DNA of 64,000 nt, taken from the NCBI GenBank assembly GCA_016124635.1, contig WGNJ01000030.1:82424-146423 (forward strand). The letters run 5' to 3'. Shown piece by piece: positions 1-8,173 of this stretch (positions within the stretch are counted from its first letter, which is position 1; every line of letters starts with the position of its first letter). Source of the DNA: Alphaproteobacteria bacterium (GTDB lineage: Bacteria > Pseudomonadota > Alphaproteobacteria > Micropepsales > Micropepsaceae). Both the position numbers and the translations under genes were made by a program. The notes beneath the pieces were generated by a model. That model ran no database searches, had not been told where the DNA came from, and saw nothing but the letters and a program-made list of their open reading frames with translations.

Positions 1-350
1 GCCCCGACAAACATCTTCGAAGCATCGGTGTCGTGGGCAAAATGACTCCAGACCTTGGTGCTGACCGTGAACTTGTCGTCGAGATGAAGCTCGCCCGCCT
101 TCAATTTCCGGAACAGGACGGCGACCGTCATCAGCTTCGCCATGGACGCCGGCTTCATCAGCTCGTCGCTGTTCTTCGAAAAGAGAACCTTGCCGGTGTC
201 GAAATCCATGATCTCGGCATATGCCGCGGCGGTTTCGATCGGCGGCAAAGCGCCATCCGCGGGGGATGAAGGCGGTGCAGGTTCGTCGGCGACGGCAACG
301 CCGAACATGATGAATACCAAGCCAACGACGAAAAGAACACGCTGCAACAT
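1..350 (-). CDS. D-alanyl-D-alanine carboxypeptidase (S11 family), N-terminal part
   Basis: This is the first 116 codons of a gene that runs off the left edge. An N-terminal hydrophobic signal (LFVVGLVFIMFG) is followed by an acidic/proline linker and then the start of a penicillin-binding DacA/DacC fold. The motif PASMAKLMT carries the S11 SxxK catalytic serine and lysine at about residue 70. Such enzymes trim the terminal D-Ala of peptidoglycan pentapeptides in the periplasm. The KTG motif lies outside the window, so activity cannot be judged. The ATG at 350 opens directly on the signal peptide. Confidence 0.85.
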   Translation of the reverse strand, partial: MLQRVLFVVGLVFIMFGVAVADEPAPPSSPADGALPPIETAAAYAEIMDFDTGKVLFSKNSDELMKPASMAKLMTVAVLFRKLKAGELHLDDKFTVSTKVWSHFAHDTDASKMFVG

Positions 351-406
351 CGAACCGAACACTGAAACCCCTTCTACCTTCTTGTCCCAACCGATGCGGC
401 TTTCAA

Positions 407-1027
407 TCAGGCCGCCGTCTCTTGAGCGATCGCCTTGCGAACGCTCGGGCGTTCCGCCATGCGGGCGCGATGATCGGCGACCCTCGGCAGCTTGGCGACA
501 TCGACGCCGTCGAGCTCGAGCCATTGCGCCAACGTAAACAGATATGGATCAGCGATCGTATAGCGCTCGCCCATCACCCAGGGCCCGCGCAGATACTCAT
601 GTTCGATCAACCCAAAGCAGGCACCCACGCTCTCAGGCACCTTCTTCTTCATCGCTTCAATGGCAGACGGATCGTCCGCCCAGCGATAACCGCGCATGCG
701 GTGCGCGTGCGCAACGTGGACCGTTGCGCAGAGGTACGAATTGAAAGCTTGAAGCTGCGCAAGCGCGAACGGATCGTCGAGCGGCGCAAGACGCGCATTC
801 GGATAGCTCTGGGCGACGAAGAAGAGAATTGCCGGCGTCTCAGTCAGAATGCCCTTGCTCGTAACCAATGCCGGGACCCTGCCCTTCGGGTTGATCGCGA
901 GGTACTCGGCCGATCGCTGTTCATTCGCCCTGAAGTCGACACGAACCGCCTCGTACTCGGCCTCGGCATCTTCCAAGGCGACGTGCGACGCGAGCGCGCA
1001 GCTGTTCGGCGCGTAGAAGAGCTTCAC
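407..1027 (-). CDS. glutathione S-transferase family protein
   Basis: A 206-aa protein with the two-domain GST layout: a thioredoxin-like N-terminus (KLFYAPNSCALASH, then NPKGRVPAL and TETPAIL, the usual glutathione-contacting stretches) and an all-helical C-terminal domain (GERYTIADPYLF). GSTs conjugate or reduce electrophilic substrates with glutathione in the cytoplasm; the substrate cannot be told. I chose the GTG at 1027 because AAAGAGG lies about 8 nt upstream; the open frame extends further up but without motif support. It is divergent from the decarboxylase that starts at 1102. Confidence 0.85.
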   Translation of the reverse strand: MKLFYAPNSCALASHVALEDAEAEYEAVRVDFRANEQRSAEYLAINPKGRVPALVTSKGILTETPAILFFVAQSYPNARLAPLDDPFALAQLQAFNSYLCATVHVAHAHRMRGYRWADDPSAIEAMKKKVPESVGACFGLIEHEYLRGPWVMGERYTIADPYLFTLAQWLELDGVDVAKLPRVADHRARMAERPSVRKAIAQETAA

Positions 1028-1101
1028 GGGCGGGGCCTCTTTGAGCACAGGCGGGATGGTCCTAGGCTGGCATACCTTTGTGCTTTGGACCAGCAACAAC
1101 G

Positions 1102-2520
1102 ATGACACCAGAAGAATTCCGGCGCGCGGGCTACGCGATGATCGATTGGATCGCGTCCTATCGCGAATCGCTGCGCGATCTGCCAGTGCTGGCGGCAGCT
1201 CGGCCAGGTGAAATCAAGGCGATGCTGCCGGCCTCGCCGCCGCAAGAGAGCGAGCCGATCGAGGCGATCCTTCGTGACTTCGACACGATCGCCAAGCGCG
1301 GCATTACACATTGGCAACATCCGCGCTTTGCAGCGTACTTTCCGGGAAATTCTCTACTTGCGGGTGTGGTCGCAGATCTGGCCTCAACAGGACTTGGTGT
1401 CGTCGGCTTGACCTGGGCGGCGAGTCCTGCCGTGACCGAACTCGAAGAAGTGATGCTGGATTGGATGAGCCAGGCGCTGGGTTTGCCGCCGACATTCAGC
1501 GGCGTCATCCAAGACACGGCGTCGACCGCGACGCTCGTCGCGCTGATCTGCGCAAGAGAGCGAACGTCAAAATACGCGTTGGCGCGGGGCGGCTTGCAGG
1601 GCGAAGGAAAGCGTCTGACCGTCTATGCGTCGGCGCACGCACACAGCTCGGTCGAGAAGGCTGCTCTGCTCGCCGACTTCGGCAGGGACAACGTTCGTGC
1701 CGTGCCGTGCGACGCGGGCTACGCGATGCGCGTCGACGCCCTGACGAAGATGATCGCGGACGATATCGCTTCGGGATGCGTGCCTTGCGCGGTGGTGGCA
1801 ACGGTTGGGACAACGGCGACGACGGCGATCGATCCAGTCGATGCCATCGGTGAACTCGCGCGCAAACACGACATGTGGCTCCACGTCGACGGCGCGATGG
1901 CGGGTAGCGCGATGATCTTGCCGGAGTGCCGATGGATGTGGGCAGGCATCGAGCGCGCGGACTCCACCGTGATCAATGCACACAAGTGGCTCGGCGTTCC
2001 GTTCGATTGCTCGCTCTACTATGTGGGCGATGCCGAACATCTGATGCGGGTGATGTCGACGAACCCGAGCTATCTGCAAACCGATGTCGACGCCGAGGTG
2101 AAATCGCTGCGAGATTGGGGGATCCCGTTGGGGCGGCGCTTTCGCGCGCTGAAACTGTGGTTCGTTCTGCGGGAGCAAGGAGTTGGCGCATTGCAGAGAA
2201 GGCTGCGGCGCGACCTTGCGAACGCCAAGTTTCTGGAGGAGCAGGTTCGGGAGGCGAAGGGATGGCACATCTTGGCGCCGGTCGTGCTGCAAACGCTGTG
2301 CGTGCGGCACGAACCGCCGGGACTAGGCGGCGAGGCGTTGGATCGCCATACGCTCGGCTGGGTCGAACGGGCGAACCGGTCGGGCGAAGTCTATTTGACG
2401 CCGGCGATGCTTGATGGGAGATGGATGGCGCGCGTGTCGATCGGCGCGCCGGAAACGGAACAAGAAGACGTGGAGCGCCTTTGGCGGGCGATGCGGAAAG
2501 CTGCGGAAGGCGATGTATAG
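1102..2520 (+). CDS. PLP-dependent aromatic-L-amino-acid/group II decarboxylase
   Basis: A 472-aa group II decarboxylase. It begins MTPEEFRRAGYAMIDWIA and contains HWQHPRFAAYFPGNS, the substrate loop typical of aromatic amino-acid decarboxylases, then HVDGAMAGSA and NAHKWLG, whose lysine (about residue 295) forms the Schiff base with pyridoxal phosphate. Length and motif order match the tryptophan/tyrosine/DOPA decarboxylase group; the actual amino acid is not determinable. The ATG at 1102 aligns with the family N-terminus, but no strong ribosome binding site is visible. Confidence 0.9.
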   Translation: MTPEEFRRAGYAMIDWIASYRESLRDLPVLAAARPGEIKAMLPASPPQESEPIEAILRDFDTIAKRGITHWQHPRFAAYFPGNSLLAGVVADLASTGLGVVGLTWAASPAVTELEEVMLDWMSQALGLPPTFSGVIQDTASTATLVALICARERTSKYALARGGLQGEGKRLTVYASAHAHSSVEKAALLADFGRDNVRAVPCDAGYAMRVDALTKMIADDIASGCVPCAVVATVGTTATTAIDPVDAIGELARKHDMWLHVDGAMAGSAMILPECRWMWAGIERADSTVINAHKWLGVPFDCSLYYVGDAEHLMRVMSTNPSYLQTDVDAEVKSLRDWGIPLGRRFRALKLWFVLREQGVGALQRRLRRDLANAKFLEEQVREAKGWHILAPVVLQTLCVRHEPPGLGGEALDRHTLGWVERANRSGEVYLTPAMLDGRWMARVSIGAPETEQEDVERLWRAMRKAAEGDV

Positions 2521-2623
2521 TGGAGGAACCGACGGGGCGGGCGGCCATTCTCTAGGTCACAAAGTCGCCACGGAGTCGGTGTTCCGTTGGCGCACGAGGA
2601 TGGCGAATTTGGAGGGAGAGTCG

Positions 2624-2902
2624 ATGGGTTTGAAGCTGTGGCAGGTCGCAGGAGGCGTTGCGACGTTTGCCTATTTTGGCGTCGCGACCGCCTTTGCGGC
2701 GGCGCAAGATCCTGTGATCACAGGTGACCGGTGGGTCGCCTATGGCATCATCGGTGGGCTGATCTTGTTGATCGTGGTGTTCGTCGCGATCTCAATCGGC
2801 GTGGCGCGACGCGACGCAGCCTATGAGCGTGGACACAAGCACCACAACGTCCTGCCCGGACTGCCGGTCCTCGGCGAGGAAGAAGACGGCGAGGACGACT
2901 AA
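2624..2902 (+). CDS. small membrane protein, unknown function
   Basis: A 92-aa protein with an N-terminal signal-like hydrophobic stretch (residues about 5-25), a second strongly hydrophobic segment (GIIGGLILLIVVFVAI) and a charged tail rich in His near the end and Glu/Asp at the very C-terminus. A good ribosome binding site (GGAGGGAG) sits just before ATG 2624. I do not recognise a family. It follows the decarboxylase by about 100 bp on the same strand and may share its transcript. Confidence 0.75.
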   Translation: MGLKLWQVAGGVATFAYFGVATAFAAAQDPVITGDRWVAYGIIGGLILLIVVFVAISIGVARRDAAYERGHKHHNVLPGLPVLGEEEDGEDD

Positions 2903-2911
2903 TCTCGCGCC

Positions 2912-4006
2912 TCAGTTCGGCGGCGGCGGAATCGGATTCGGCAAGGTCGCGATGCGATCGGTCTCTAGGCTTCCGAAATAGAGATTGCCGTTCGACGCAT
3001 TCACGCTCGTGATGTTGCTGATCGTGTTTCCTGTCGGATCTTGAAGATTCGCGACCACGTGTCCGTCACGATCGAGCGCGATGACGAAGCCGTATTTGGG
3101 TGGCTGAGGTTGCGCCATCAAGCCGATCGACATGAGGCGATAGAGAATTCGCCGCATGCTCGGGCTCGGCAACAGCCGATCTAGCTGCTCATCGCGAGGA
3201 CTGGGCAGCGCGACCCAAAAGACGCCTTTCCCGTCGTAGGACAAGTTGTCCGGATAGCCAGGCAAGTTCGCCGCGAAAATATCGCGCTGGCCCGCCTTCG
3301 TTCCCTTCAGCCATATGCGCGCGATGCGCGCGGCGCCGGTTTCGTCGACCAGAACGTATTCTTCGTCCGGACCGAGGGCGACGCCATTGGCGAAGTTCAA
3401 ACCTTCCGCCCTCACCGTCACCTGCATCGTGCGCGGATCGAGCGACAATAGGCGGCCGGTCGCGCTTCCCTCCATGATGTCGAGAAAATAGTCGTCAAGG
3501 CCGAAACGCTGCGAGGCGTCGGAAAAATAGATCGTGCCGTCTTTGGCGATATCGAGGTCGTCGAGGAACTTGAACGGTTGGCCATTCAGGCGATCGGCAA
3601 GAACCTGTATTTGACCGTTCGGCAATATAGCCAACAGCCCCTTCTTGGCGTCGCAGACGATCAGATTGCCGTACTGATCGAACTGCATGCCGAGCGGCCG
3701 GCCCTGCGTGTTGACGAACTCCTCGTAGCCGCCACTGCCGTCAAGCCGTACACGGACGATGTTTCCGTTCTCGAGGCCGGTGTAGGCGTAGCCGTTGCGA
3801 ATGGCCACGTCTTCGGGCCCCTTCCCCACGGTCGTGCCGAGCCACGCGACCGAACGCAGACTCTCGTTGCGCGCATATGGCCCGATGAAACCGGGACTGC
3901 GCTCGACCTCGACCGCGACAGGATCGATCGGAATTGGCCAGAAAAGTAGAAAGCCCGCAGCGGCGGCGACGAATAGGGCAAGAAGAATTAGGACGAGACG
4001 CAGCAT
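2912..4006 (-). CDS. SMP-30/strictosidine-synthase-like beta-propeller protein
   Basis: A 364-aa protein with one N-terminal membrane anchor or signal (LRLVLILLALFVAAAAGFLL), followed by a six-bladed propeller of the SMP-30/gluconolactonase/strictosidine-synthase type. Supporting motifs are GPEDVAIRNG, FLDDLDIAKDGTIYFSDAS, GLNFANGVALGPDE and AANLPGYPDNLS. Members are metal-dependent lactonases or related hydrolases. It is probably exported and membrane-tethered. ATG 4006 follows GGGGAGC at normal spacing; the frame is open further upstream but runs antisense to the tRNA. Confidence 0.85.
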   Translation of the reverse strand: MLRLVLILLALFVAAAAGFLLFWPIPIDPVAVEVERSPGFIGPYARNESLRSVAWLGTTVGKGPEDVAIRNGYAYTGLENGNIVRVRLDGSGGYEEFVNTQGRPLGMQFDQYGNLIVCDAKKGLLAILPNGQIQVLADRLNGQPFKFLDDLDIAKDGTIYFSDASQRFGLDDYFLDIMEGSATGRLLSLDPRTMQVTVRAEGLNFANGVALGPDEEYVLVDETGAARIARIWLKGTKAGQRDIFAANLPGYPDNLSYDGKGVFWVALPSPRDEQLDRLLPSPSMRRILYRLMSIGLMAQPQPPKYGFVIALDRDGHVVANLQDPTGNTISNITSVNASNGNLYFGSLETDRIATLPNPIPPPPN

Positions 4007-4110
4007 GGTCGAGCTCCCCGAAGCGCGGAATGCGGCAAGCCATCTTGCCCGCCTTGCCCCTCCTCTGACCAGCCTGTATAAGGCGCCCTCCCGAATATGA
4101 CGCACGGCTT

Positions 4111-4187
4111 CGGAGAGTAGCTCAGCCTGGTAGAGCACTGCTTTCGGGAGGCAGGGGCCGGAGGTTCAAATCCTCTCTCTCCGACCA
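4111..4187 (+). tRNA. tRNA-Pro (anticodon CGG)
   Basis: A 77-nt cloverleaf with encoded CCA. The acceptor stem pairs CGGAGAG with CTCTCCG, the D arm is GCTC/GAGC, the anticodon stem CTGCT/GGCAG encloses the loop TTCGGGA (anticodon CGG), and the T loop is TTCAAAT. The virion gene cluster begins only 65 bp after its 3' end. tRNA 3' ends are common phage attachment sites, but no second copy of this 3' end was found at the far end of the cluster. Confidence 0.95.
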
Positions 4188-4251
4188 AAATTTCGATATT
4201 TTCGCCACAGCTTTACGAGGCCAAGCATTTGCGCCCGGCCTCGCCGATATG

Positions 4252-4494
4252 TCACGCGCCGGCTCTGACGACGCTCAGCTTGCTCGACATTCTTGACGTG
4301 CCGTTGAGGAGCCACTGCGTCATCAGCTCGCAGAAGCTCAGCGTGTCCGCGGTCAAAGGGACCTCGCCCGAGCCCATGACGATCTCTGCGACCCACGCCC
4401 GCGCCGCCATCTCGCGGCACGCGGGCTCGATGAAGACGAAGCCCGGCATGGGACCGATCGGGAAATCTCCGTCCTCTTGATCAGCTTCCGGCAT
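4252..4494 (-). CDS. small hypothetical protein at the distal end of the virion cluster
   Basis: An 80-aa acidic protein (starts MPEADQEDGDFPIG) with no recognised domain. It is the last gene of the minus-strand lysis module, 13 bp downstream of the 70-aa gene, which makes it a co-transcribed phage accessory gene. Confidence 0.55.
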   Translation of the reverse strand: MPEADQEDGDFPIGPMPGFVFIEPACREMAARAWVAEIVMGSGEVPLTADTLSFCELMTQWLLNGTSRMSSKLSVVRAGA

Positions 4495-4507
4495 CTCGAC
4501 GCGCGCC

Positions 4508-4720
4508 TCAATCGAGCGCGGCGATCGTCGCGTGCTGCGTCACGATGCGCTGGACTAAGGCCAGCAACTCCTCCTTGGTCACTTGCTTATCGCCGACGGC
4601 TTCCTTCAGCGATTCGATGCCGTGCGTGACGAAGGCGAATACCTGCGTCGCGGTCGAGATCGCCGTCGGCAGGTTGGCGAGGAGGAGCAATACGGCTTGC
4701 GTTGCGACTTGCGCGCCCAT
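4508..4720 (-). CDS. small hypothetical phage protein
   Basis: A 70-aa protein with a hydrophobic/alanine-rich N-terminal half (VATQAVLLLLANLPTAIS) and a helical charged C-terminal half. AAAGGA lies about 8 nt before ATG 4720. Its position between a lipoprotein and another small gene in the lysis module suggests a lysis accessory role, but no family is recognised. Confidence 0.6.
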   Translation of the reverse strand: MGAQVATQAVLLLLANLPTAISTATQVFAFVTHGIESLKEAVGDKQVTKEELLALVQRIVTQHATIAALD

Positions 4721-4722
4721 GA

Positions 4723-5103
4723 TCAGGGTCCTTTCGCTTGCTTGAAGGCCGCCTGCGCGGCGTTGATGTCGGCGATGGCTTGGGCGATCTGGCCGCTATC
4801 CGCAGATTCGCCGTCGAGCACACCTTGAGCGGCGACGATGGACGACGTCGCGGCGGCATCGGCGGCTTTCAATTGCGCCCAAGCGCCCGCGTCCTTGCAG
4901 AGCGGCTTTTGGGCTTCGGCGCCGCACGTCGGCAGCTGGCCGTAGGTGATAATCGCGGGCTGCACGAAGTCGGCGTAGGCGGTCAAGGCAACCTTGGCCG
5001 CGCGCATCGCCTCATCGTCGGTGCCGGTTTGCTGAAGCAGCGCGCAAGCGGCGATACCGCTCGTCAAGATCGCCGCGAAAAGTACCTGGAGAATTCTTTG
5101 CAT
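4723..5103 (-). CDS. small lipoprotein of the lysis module
   Basis: A 126-aa protein with an N-terminal hydrophobic signal ending in the lipobox-like LTSGIAAC, so it is probably lipidated and exported. The remainder is alanine-rich and helical with a pair of cysteines (PTCGAEAQKPLCKDAG). By position it could fill the spanin (Rz1-like outer-membrane) role beside holin and endolysin, but the sequence is not proline-rich as classic Rz1 is; the assignment is only an inference. Confidence 0.65.
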   Translation of the reverse strand: MQRILQVLFAAILTSGIAACALLQQTGTDDEAMRAAKVALTAYADFVQPAIITYGQLPTCGAEAQKPLCKDAGAWAQLKAADAAATSSIVAAQGVLDGESADSGQIAQAIADINAAQAAFKQAKGP

Positions 5104-5137
5104 CTGAATTTGTCCTTGCGTGATTGGAAAGCGCTAC

Positions 5138-5326
5138 TCAAGCGTTCGGGTTGGGCGGCGCGTCCGGCGTGTGGTGCCAGAGCGCCCAAAAGATGCCGGT
5201 CGCGGTGACAAGGCCGCTGACCAGCGTTTCGACTTGACTGGCGTCGGCGAAGCCGCGGGCGATCAGCAAGCCGCCGACGAACGTCGAGGCGTGCCTGACA
5301 AGCGAGAGCATGAAATCCTTGTTCAT
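5138..5326 (-). CDS. putative holin
   Basis: A 62-aa protein with two hydrophobic stretches (FVGGLLIARGF and LVTATGIFWALW), a short charged N-terminus (MNKDFMLSLVRH) and a polar C-terminus. Size, topology and placement next to the M15 endolysin match small phage holins, which permeabilise the inner membrane at lysis. No signature confirms it. Confidence 0.6.
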   Translation of the reverse strand: MNKDFMLSLVRHASTFVGGLLIARGFADASQVETLVSGLVTATGIFWALWHHTPDAPPNPNA

Positions 5327-5341
5327 GTGTTCGTCCTTCGA

Positions 5342-5620
5342 TCAGAGAAGACTTTTGGCGGCCGCGAGGAGCGCGTCGATCGTCACGACCTTGGTGATGA
5401 GGAGGAGCGCGATGACGACGAGGCTCAGCGCCTTGTTTGTCCGGCTCTCGTCGTATTGGGCCTTCAAGAGATCGACGAGTGCACGAAAGCGGCGCGCACA
5501 GATCTCAGAATGAAGCGCCAGGTTTTCTTCTTCGCCCGGCGCCGGCTTGGCGAGATCGAGCGCCATCTTGAAGCTCTCTTCGCTTTCCGCGCGCGAGAGA
5601 CCGAATATGTCGAGCCACAT
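5342..5620 (-). CDS. phage protein with C-terminal membrane anchor
   Basis: A 92-aa protein: a soluble helical N-terminus (GLSRAESEESFKMALDLAK) and a single C-terminal transmembrane helix (ALSLVVIALLLITKVVTI). It starts 10 bp after the endolysin stop and precedes the holin-like gene. It may be a second holin, an antiholin or an inner-membrane spanin; the sequence does not decide. Confidence 0.6.
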   Translation of the reverse strand: MWLDIFGLSRAESEESFKMALDLAKPAPGEEENLALHSEICARRFRALVDLLKAQYDESRTNKALSLVVIALLLITKVVTIDALLAAAKSLL

Positions 5621-5629
5621 CGATCGGCT

Positions 5630-6007
5630 TCAGAGCGGATATGCCGACCACGGCAGCTGGAAGTGCGGCCCGTCTTTGAACGAGCGCCAATCGCCGCCCC
5701 ACTCGATCGTGACGCCCTCTTGCCGCGCGGCGCGCTTCATCACTTCGGCGAGCTCGGCGTAGAGCGGCCAGTCCCACCTGATCTCGTCGCCAACTTTGAC
5801 GGCGAGATCGACGGCGTGCCCGGTGAGATGACGTGAGCGGAGCGTCGTCGACGCGCCGGCGGCAATCAGCTCGCGCTGGCGTTTGATCGAGCGCACGCCC
5901 TCCGTCACGATGAAGTCGATGTCTTTCGCTTCGGAGGCACGGTTAACGACGCGCACGAGATCCGGGTGCACGCCATGAAGTTTTTGTGAACTGGATTCGT
6001 CGAGCAT
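5630..6007 (-). CDS. endolysin, M15 L-alanyl-D-glutamate/DD-peptidase family
   Basis: A 125-aa peptidoglycan peptidase of the M15 (VanY/phage L-Ala-D-Glu peptidase) type. Zinc-ligand motifs are visible: SRHLTGHAVDLAV (H and D of the HxxGxAxD pattern) and GPHFQLPW near the end. It cleaves peptide stems in the cell wall during lysis. No signal peptide is visible, in line with holin-dependent release. ATG 6007 is chosen because GGAG lies 5 nt upstream and the family N-terminus fits; an upstream in-frame extension lacks support. Confidence 0.85.
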   Translation of the reverse strand: MLDESSSQKLHGVHPDLVRVVNRASEAKDIDFIVTEGVRSIKRQRELIAAGASTTLRSRHLTGHAVDLAVKVGDEIRWDWPLYAELAEVMKRAARQEGVTIEWGGDWRSFKDGPHFQLPWSAYPL

Positions 6008-6201
6008 TTTGGCTCCATCGATAAGGAACTCGCCCGCGACGCGGCCGATCAACGCGTAGCGGGCATCACATTTCGTTCGTGTAAGGATCGATCGGTCTTT
6101 TGCTTCAGCGACCGTTCATCTGCGAAACGCAATGGTCTGCGCGCTTCAACAGCGCGGGTCCGCAGCGGCGCGCGCACCACTTCAACTTCTGGAGGATGAT
6201 T

Positions 6202-6597
6202 ATGAAGACGAAGCTGTTACTCGCCGGTGCCTTGCTTTTGAGCACGGTGGCAAGCGCAGCGCCAGCGTCGGCGGCGTCTTGGGAGCTGCTCGGCACGCGC
6301 GTCGTCAGCGACCGCATGGACCACGACGTGATCGGCGTGCCCGGGCACCGGAGATATCGTCAGATGAAGATCTGCGTTTATCGTCACCCGGTGCATTTCT
6401 ATGACGTCGACGTGTACTACGAGAACGGCGGGCATCAAGATATTTCGGTTCGCTCGCGGATCAACCCCGGCCATTGCACGCGCAACATCGACCTCAACGG
6501 CTGGCGCCGTGACATTCGTCGGATTTCGCTGCGCTACGAAGAGGCGAGCTTCGGCCGGCGCCGCACCGCGACGGTTCGAGTCTATGGCCGCCGTTAG
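6202..6597 (+). CDS. secreted DUF2541-like protein
   Basis: A 131-aa exported protein (signal MKTKLLLAGALLLSTVASA) whose mature part resembles DUF2541-type jelly-roll proteins: LLGTRVVSDRMDHDVI at the N-terminus and a final IRRISLRYEE strand. Function unknown. It is the only plus-strand gene in this part of the cluster and has its own terminator, which marks it as an independently transcribed cargo (moron-like) gene. GGAGG lies 6 nt before ATG 6202; an ATG at 6196 is too close to it. Confidence 0.7.
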   Translation: MKTKLLLAGALLLSTVASAAPASAASWELLGTRVVSDRMDHDVIGVPGHRRYRQMKICVYRHPVHFYDVDVYYENGGHQDISVRSRINPGHCTRNIDLNGWRRDIRRISLRYEEASFGRRRTATVRVYGRR

Positions 6598-6623
6598 TCG
6601 CCGCTAGTTGACCGTTGTCTGTC

Positions 6624-6659
6624 GGGGCGCCCAAGATCGCGGCGCCCCGGCTGTTTTTT
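6624..6659 (+). terminator. rho-independent terminator
   Basis: An 8-bp GC stem (GGGGCGCC/GGCGCCCC, 6624-6631 and 6641-6648) with a 9-nt loop, followed by GGCTGTTTTTT. It lies 27 bp after the plus-strand DUF2541-like gene and isolates it from the minus-strand tail fibre gene. Confidence 0.85.
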
Positions 6660-6666
6660 GGGACCG

Positions 6667-7521
6667 CTAGGTCTGGCCGCCCTTCACAACCCAAATCTCC
6701 CACGCCGCCGAGCTCGCGAGATCAATCGTTCCCGCCGTTCCGTTGCGCAAACGAATCCGCACGGTGTCCGCCGCTGTCACCCGACCCTGGCAGAGGACGC
6801 CTTGAAGATCGTACGGCGGAAACACCATCACGTGGTCGCCGAGCGCGGCGCCGGTCACAGTGAGGTCGCCGCTTTCCGTTTCCGATCCGCTCGTCAATGA
6901 CGCGGGGTCATAAGTGATGCCGGTCCGCCTGATCGTGTTGAGGCCAAGCGTCGTACGGGCCGCGGGTGCGTCCGCGTCATCGATCAGCGTGGCGACGTAG
7001 GACGAGACCGAAACCGTGGCGATGTCTGTTTGCGCGATCAAGCCGTAGCCGTCGCCGGTACCGTTGACCGCCATCACCTGCCCTGCTCCCGCGACCGTCG
7101 GCTCGGGCAGCGACAGATTGGCGAGCGACGATCCGACGGGCAACGTCGGCGCGCGGCCGACCTGTTCGTCGAGCGACTGAACAAGCCCCACGATCTTATC
7201 CAACGCGCTCTCGATGTTGTCGGCGGCGAACGCGCCGTTGGCTTGAAGGTCGAGATCCTGCGTCACGCCCGGATCGCGCAATATCACGACGCGTTGCGAG
7301 CTCGTCGGGGGCGTCGTGAATACGACCGAGCCGGTGCCCGGCAAAGATCCCGAGATCGAATAGTCCGTCGTGAGTGTCTGGACCGTGTCGATAAGGGTGC
7401 TCGTGTCCCGCAGATAAACCTTCAGGTCGCCGGCCGCCCATATCTTAAAGCCGAAGGCAAACGACGTTGTGCTGCCGTCGCCCGCGTAACTCACGCGAGA
7501 GGTCGTGGTCGAAAGTGTCAT
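6667..7521 (-). CDS. phage tail fibre protein (T7-type N-terminal domain)
   Basis: A 284-aa protein. Residues about 1-130 match the virion-anchoring N-terminal domain of T7-like tail fibres: YAGDGSTTSFAFGFKIWAAGDLKV is the typical opening (here split over the first strands), then VVFTTPPTSSQRVVILRD and FAADNIESALDKIVGLVQSLDE. The distal part is short and ends in a small beta-rich tip, so this may be a minimal fibre or an adaptor for another receptor-binding protein. It is the last structural gene before the lysis module. Confidence 0.85.
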   Translation of the reverse strand: MTLSTTTSRVSYAGDGSTTSFAFGFKIWAAGDLKVYLRDTSTLIDTVQTLTTDYSISGSLPGTGSVVFTTPPTSSQRVVILRDPGVTQDLDLQANGAFAADNIESALDKIVGLVQSLDEQVGRAPTLPVGSSLANLSLPEPTVAGAGQVMAVNGTGDGYGLIAQTDIATVSVSSYVATLIDDADAPAARTTLGLNTIRRTGITYDPASLTSGSETESGDLTVTGAALGDHVMVFPPYDLQGVLCQGRVTAADTVRIRLRNGTAGTIDLASSAAWEIWVVKGGQT

Positions 7522-7609
7522 TGATCAATCCTTCAGATGTGGAGCACGCACGGTGCCCCAGCGTCAGCGAGGCGATTGCCTGCCGAATAGGTCTGCCCAC
7601 ATCGTCCTG

Positions 7610-8173
7610 CTATCGGCAGGCCATCCGCGCGACTGTCGCGTTCGAGCCTGGCACCGCGATCCGCGACCGTTTGATCAGATCAACGAGAGGAATTCGCCGA
7701 TATTTGTGCGATAGCTTGGTTGAAATGCGACCGCCGTCAGGAAGAAAGAGAACCGCTGGAATGCGGTGCTGCCATTTGGGGAAGCAATGCTCGCCGTCAA
7801 AGACGAAATGGTGGTCGAAAGTGGCCCAAACCTCCAAACCTTTCGGCCCCATTCTATGCGGGAACGACGCGATCCGATCTCGCTCGTTTGTGTCCCCACC
7901 GATCCGCGGCTCGACTGAAATGCGAAAGGCGAGCAACGTCGCGTATTTTCCCGCCTGATCGACTCGTTCAAACGTGTCGGTTATTCCATCCTCATACCCG
8001 CTGCTGACGATGCGTATGTTCGGCGCATCGTTCACGCGCCACTCCCAGTAGCTGCAACCTGTGTCCTTGCATCCGTTGGCGGGCGAGTCTTGAATCGGCG
8101 TGAGATCGGCGGCGAGCGCAGATGCCGTCCAAAGCCCCCCGATCAGGAACGCAAGGATGCAAACGTTTCTCAT
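7610..8173 (-). CDS. secreted protein of unknown function, candidate immunity protein
   Basis: A 187-aa protein with a clear signal peptide (NVCILAFLIGGLWTASALA) and a mature part with two close cysteines (GCKDTGCSYWEW). No family recognised. Its ATG overlaps the stop of the upstream membrane-protein gene (TGATG), so the two are translationally coupled. The pair sits between the tail fibre and the three secreted paralogs that face the M23 domain, which suggests cell-envelope immunity or another cargo role. Confidence 0.65.
   Translation of the reverse strand: MRNVCILAFLIGGLWTASALAADLTPIQDSPANGCKDTGCSYWEWRVNDAPNIRIVSSGYEDGITDTFERVDQAGKYATLLAFRISVEPRIGGDTNERDRIASFPHRMGPKGLEVWATFDHHFVFDGEHCFPKWQHRIPAVLFLPDGGRISTKLSHKYRRIPLVDLIKRSRIAVPGSNATVARMACR

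Noticed and set aside
1567..2310. 247-aa minus-strand frame inside the decarboxylase gene
   Set aside because: Antisense shadow in GC-rich DNA; the plus strand encodes a full decarboxylase with catalytic motifs.
3988..4188. 66-aa minus-strand frame across the tRNA
   Set aside because: It is the antisense reading of tRNA-Pro plus the start of the adjacent gene, a well-known false ORF type.
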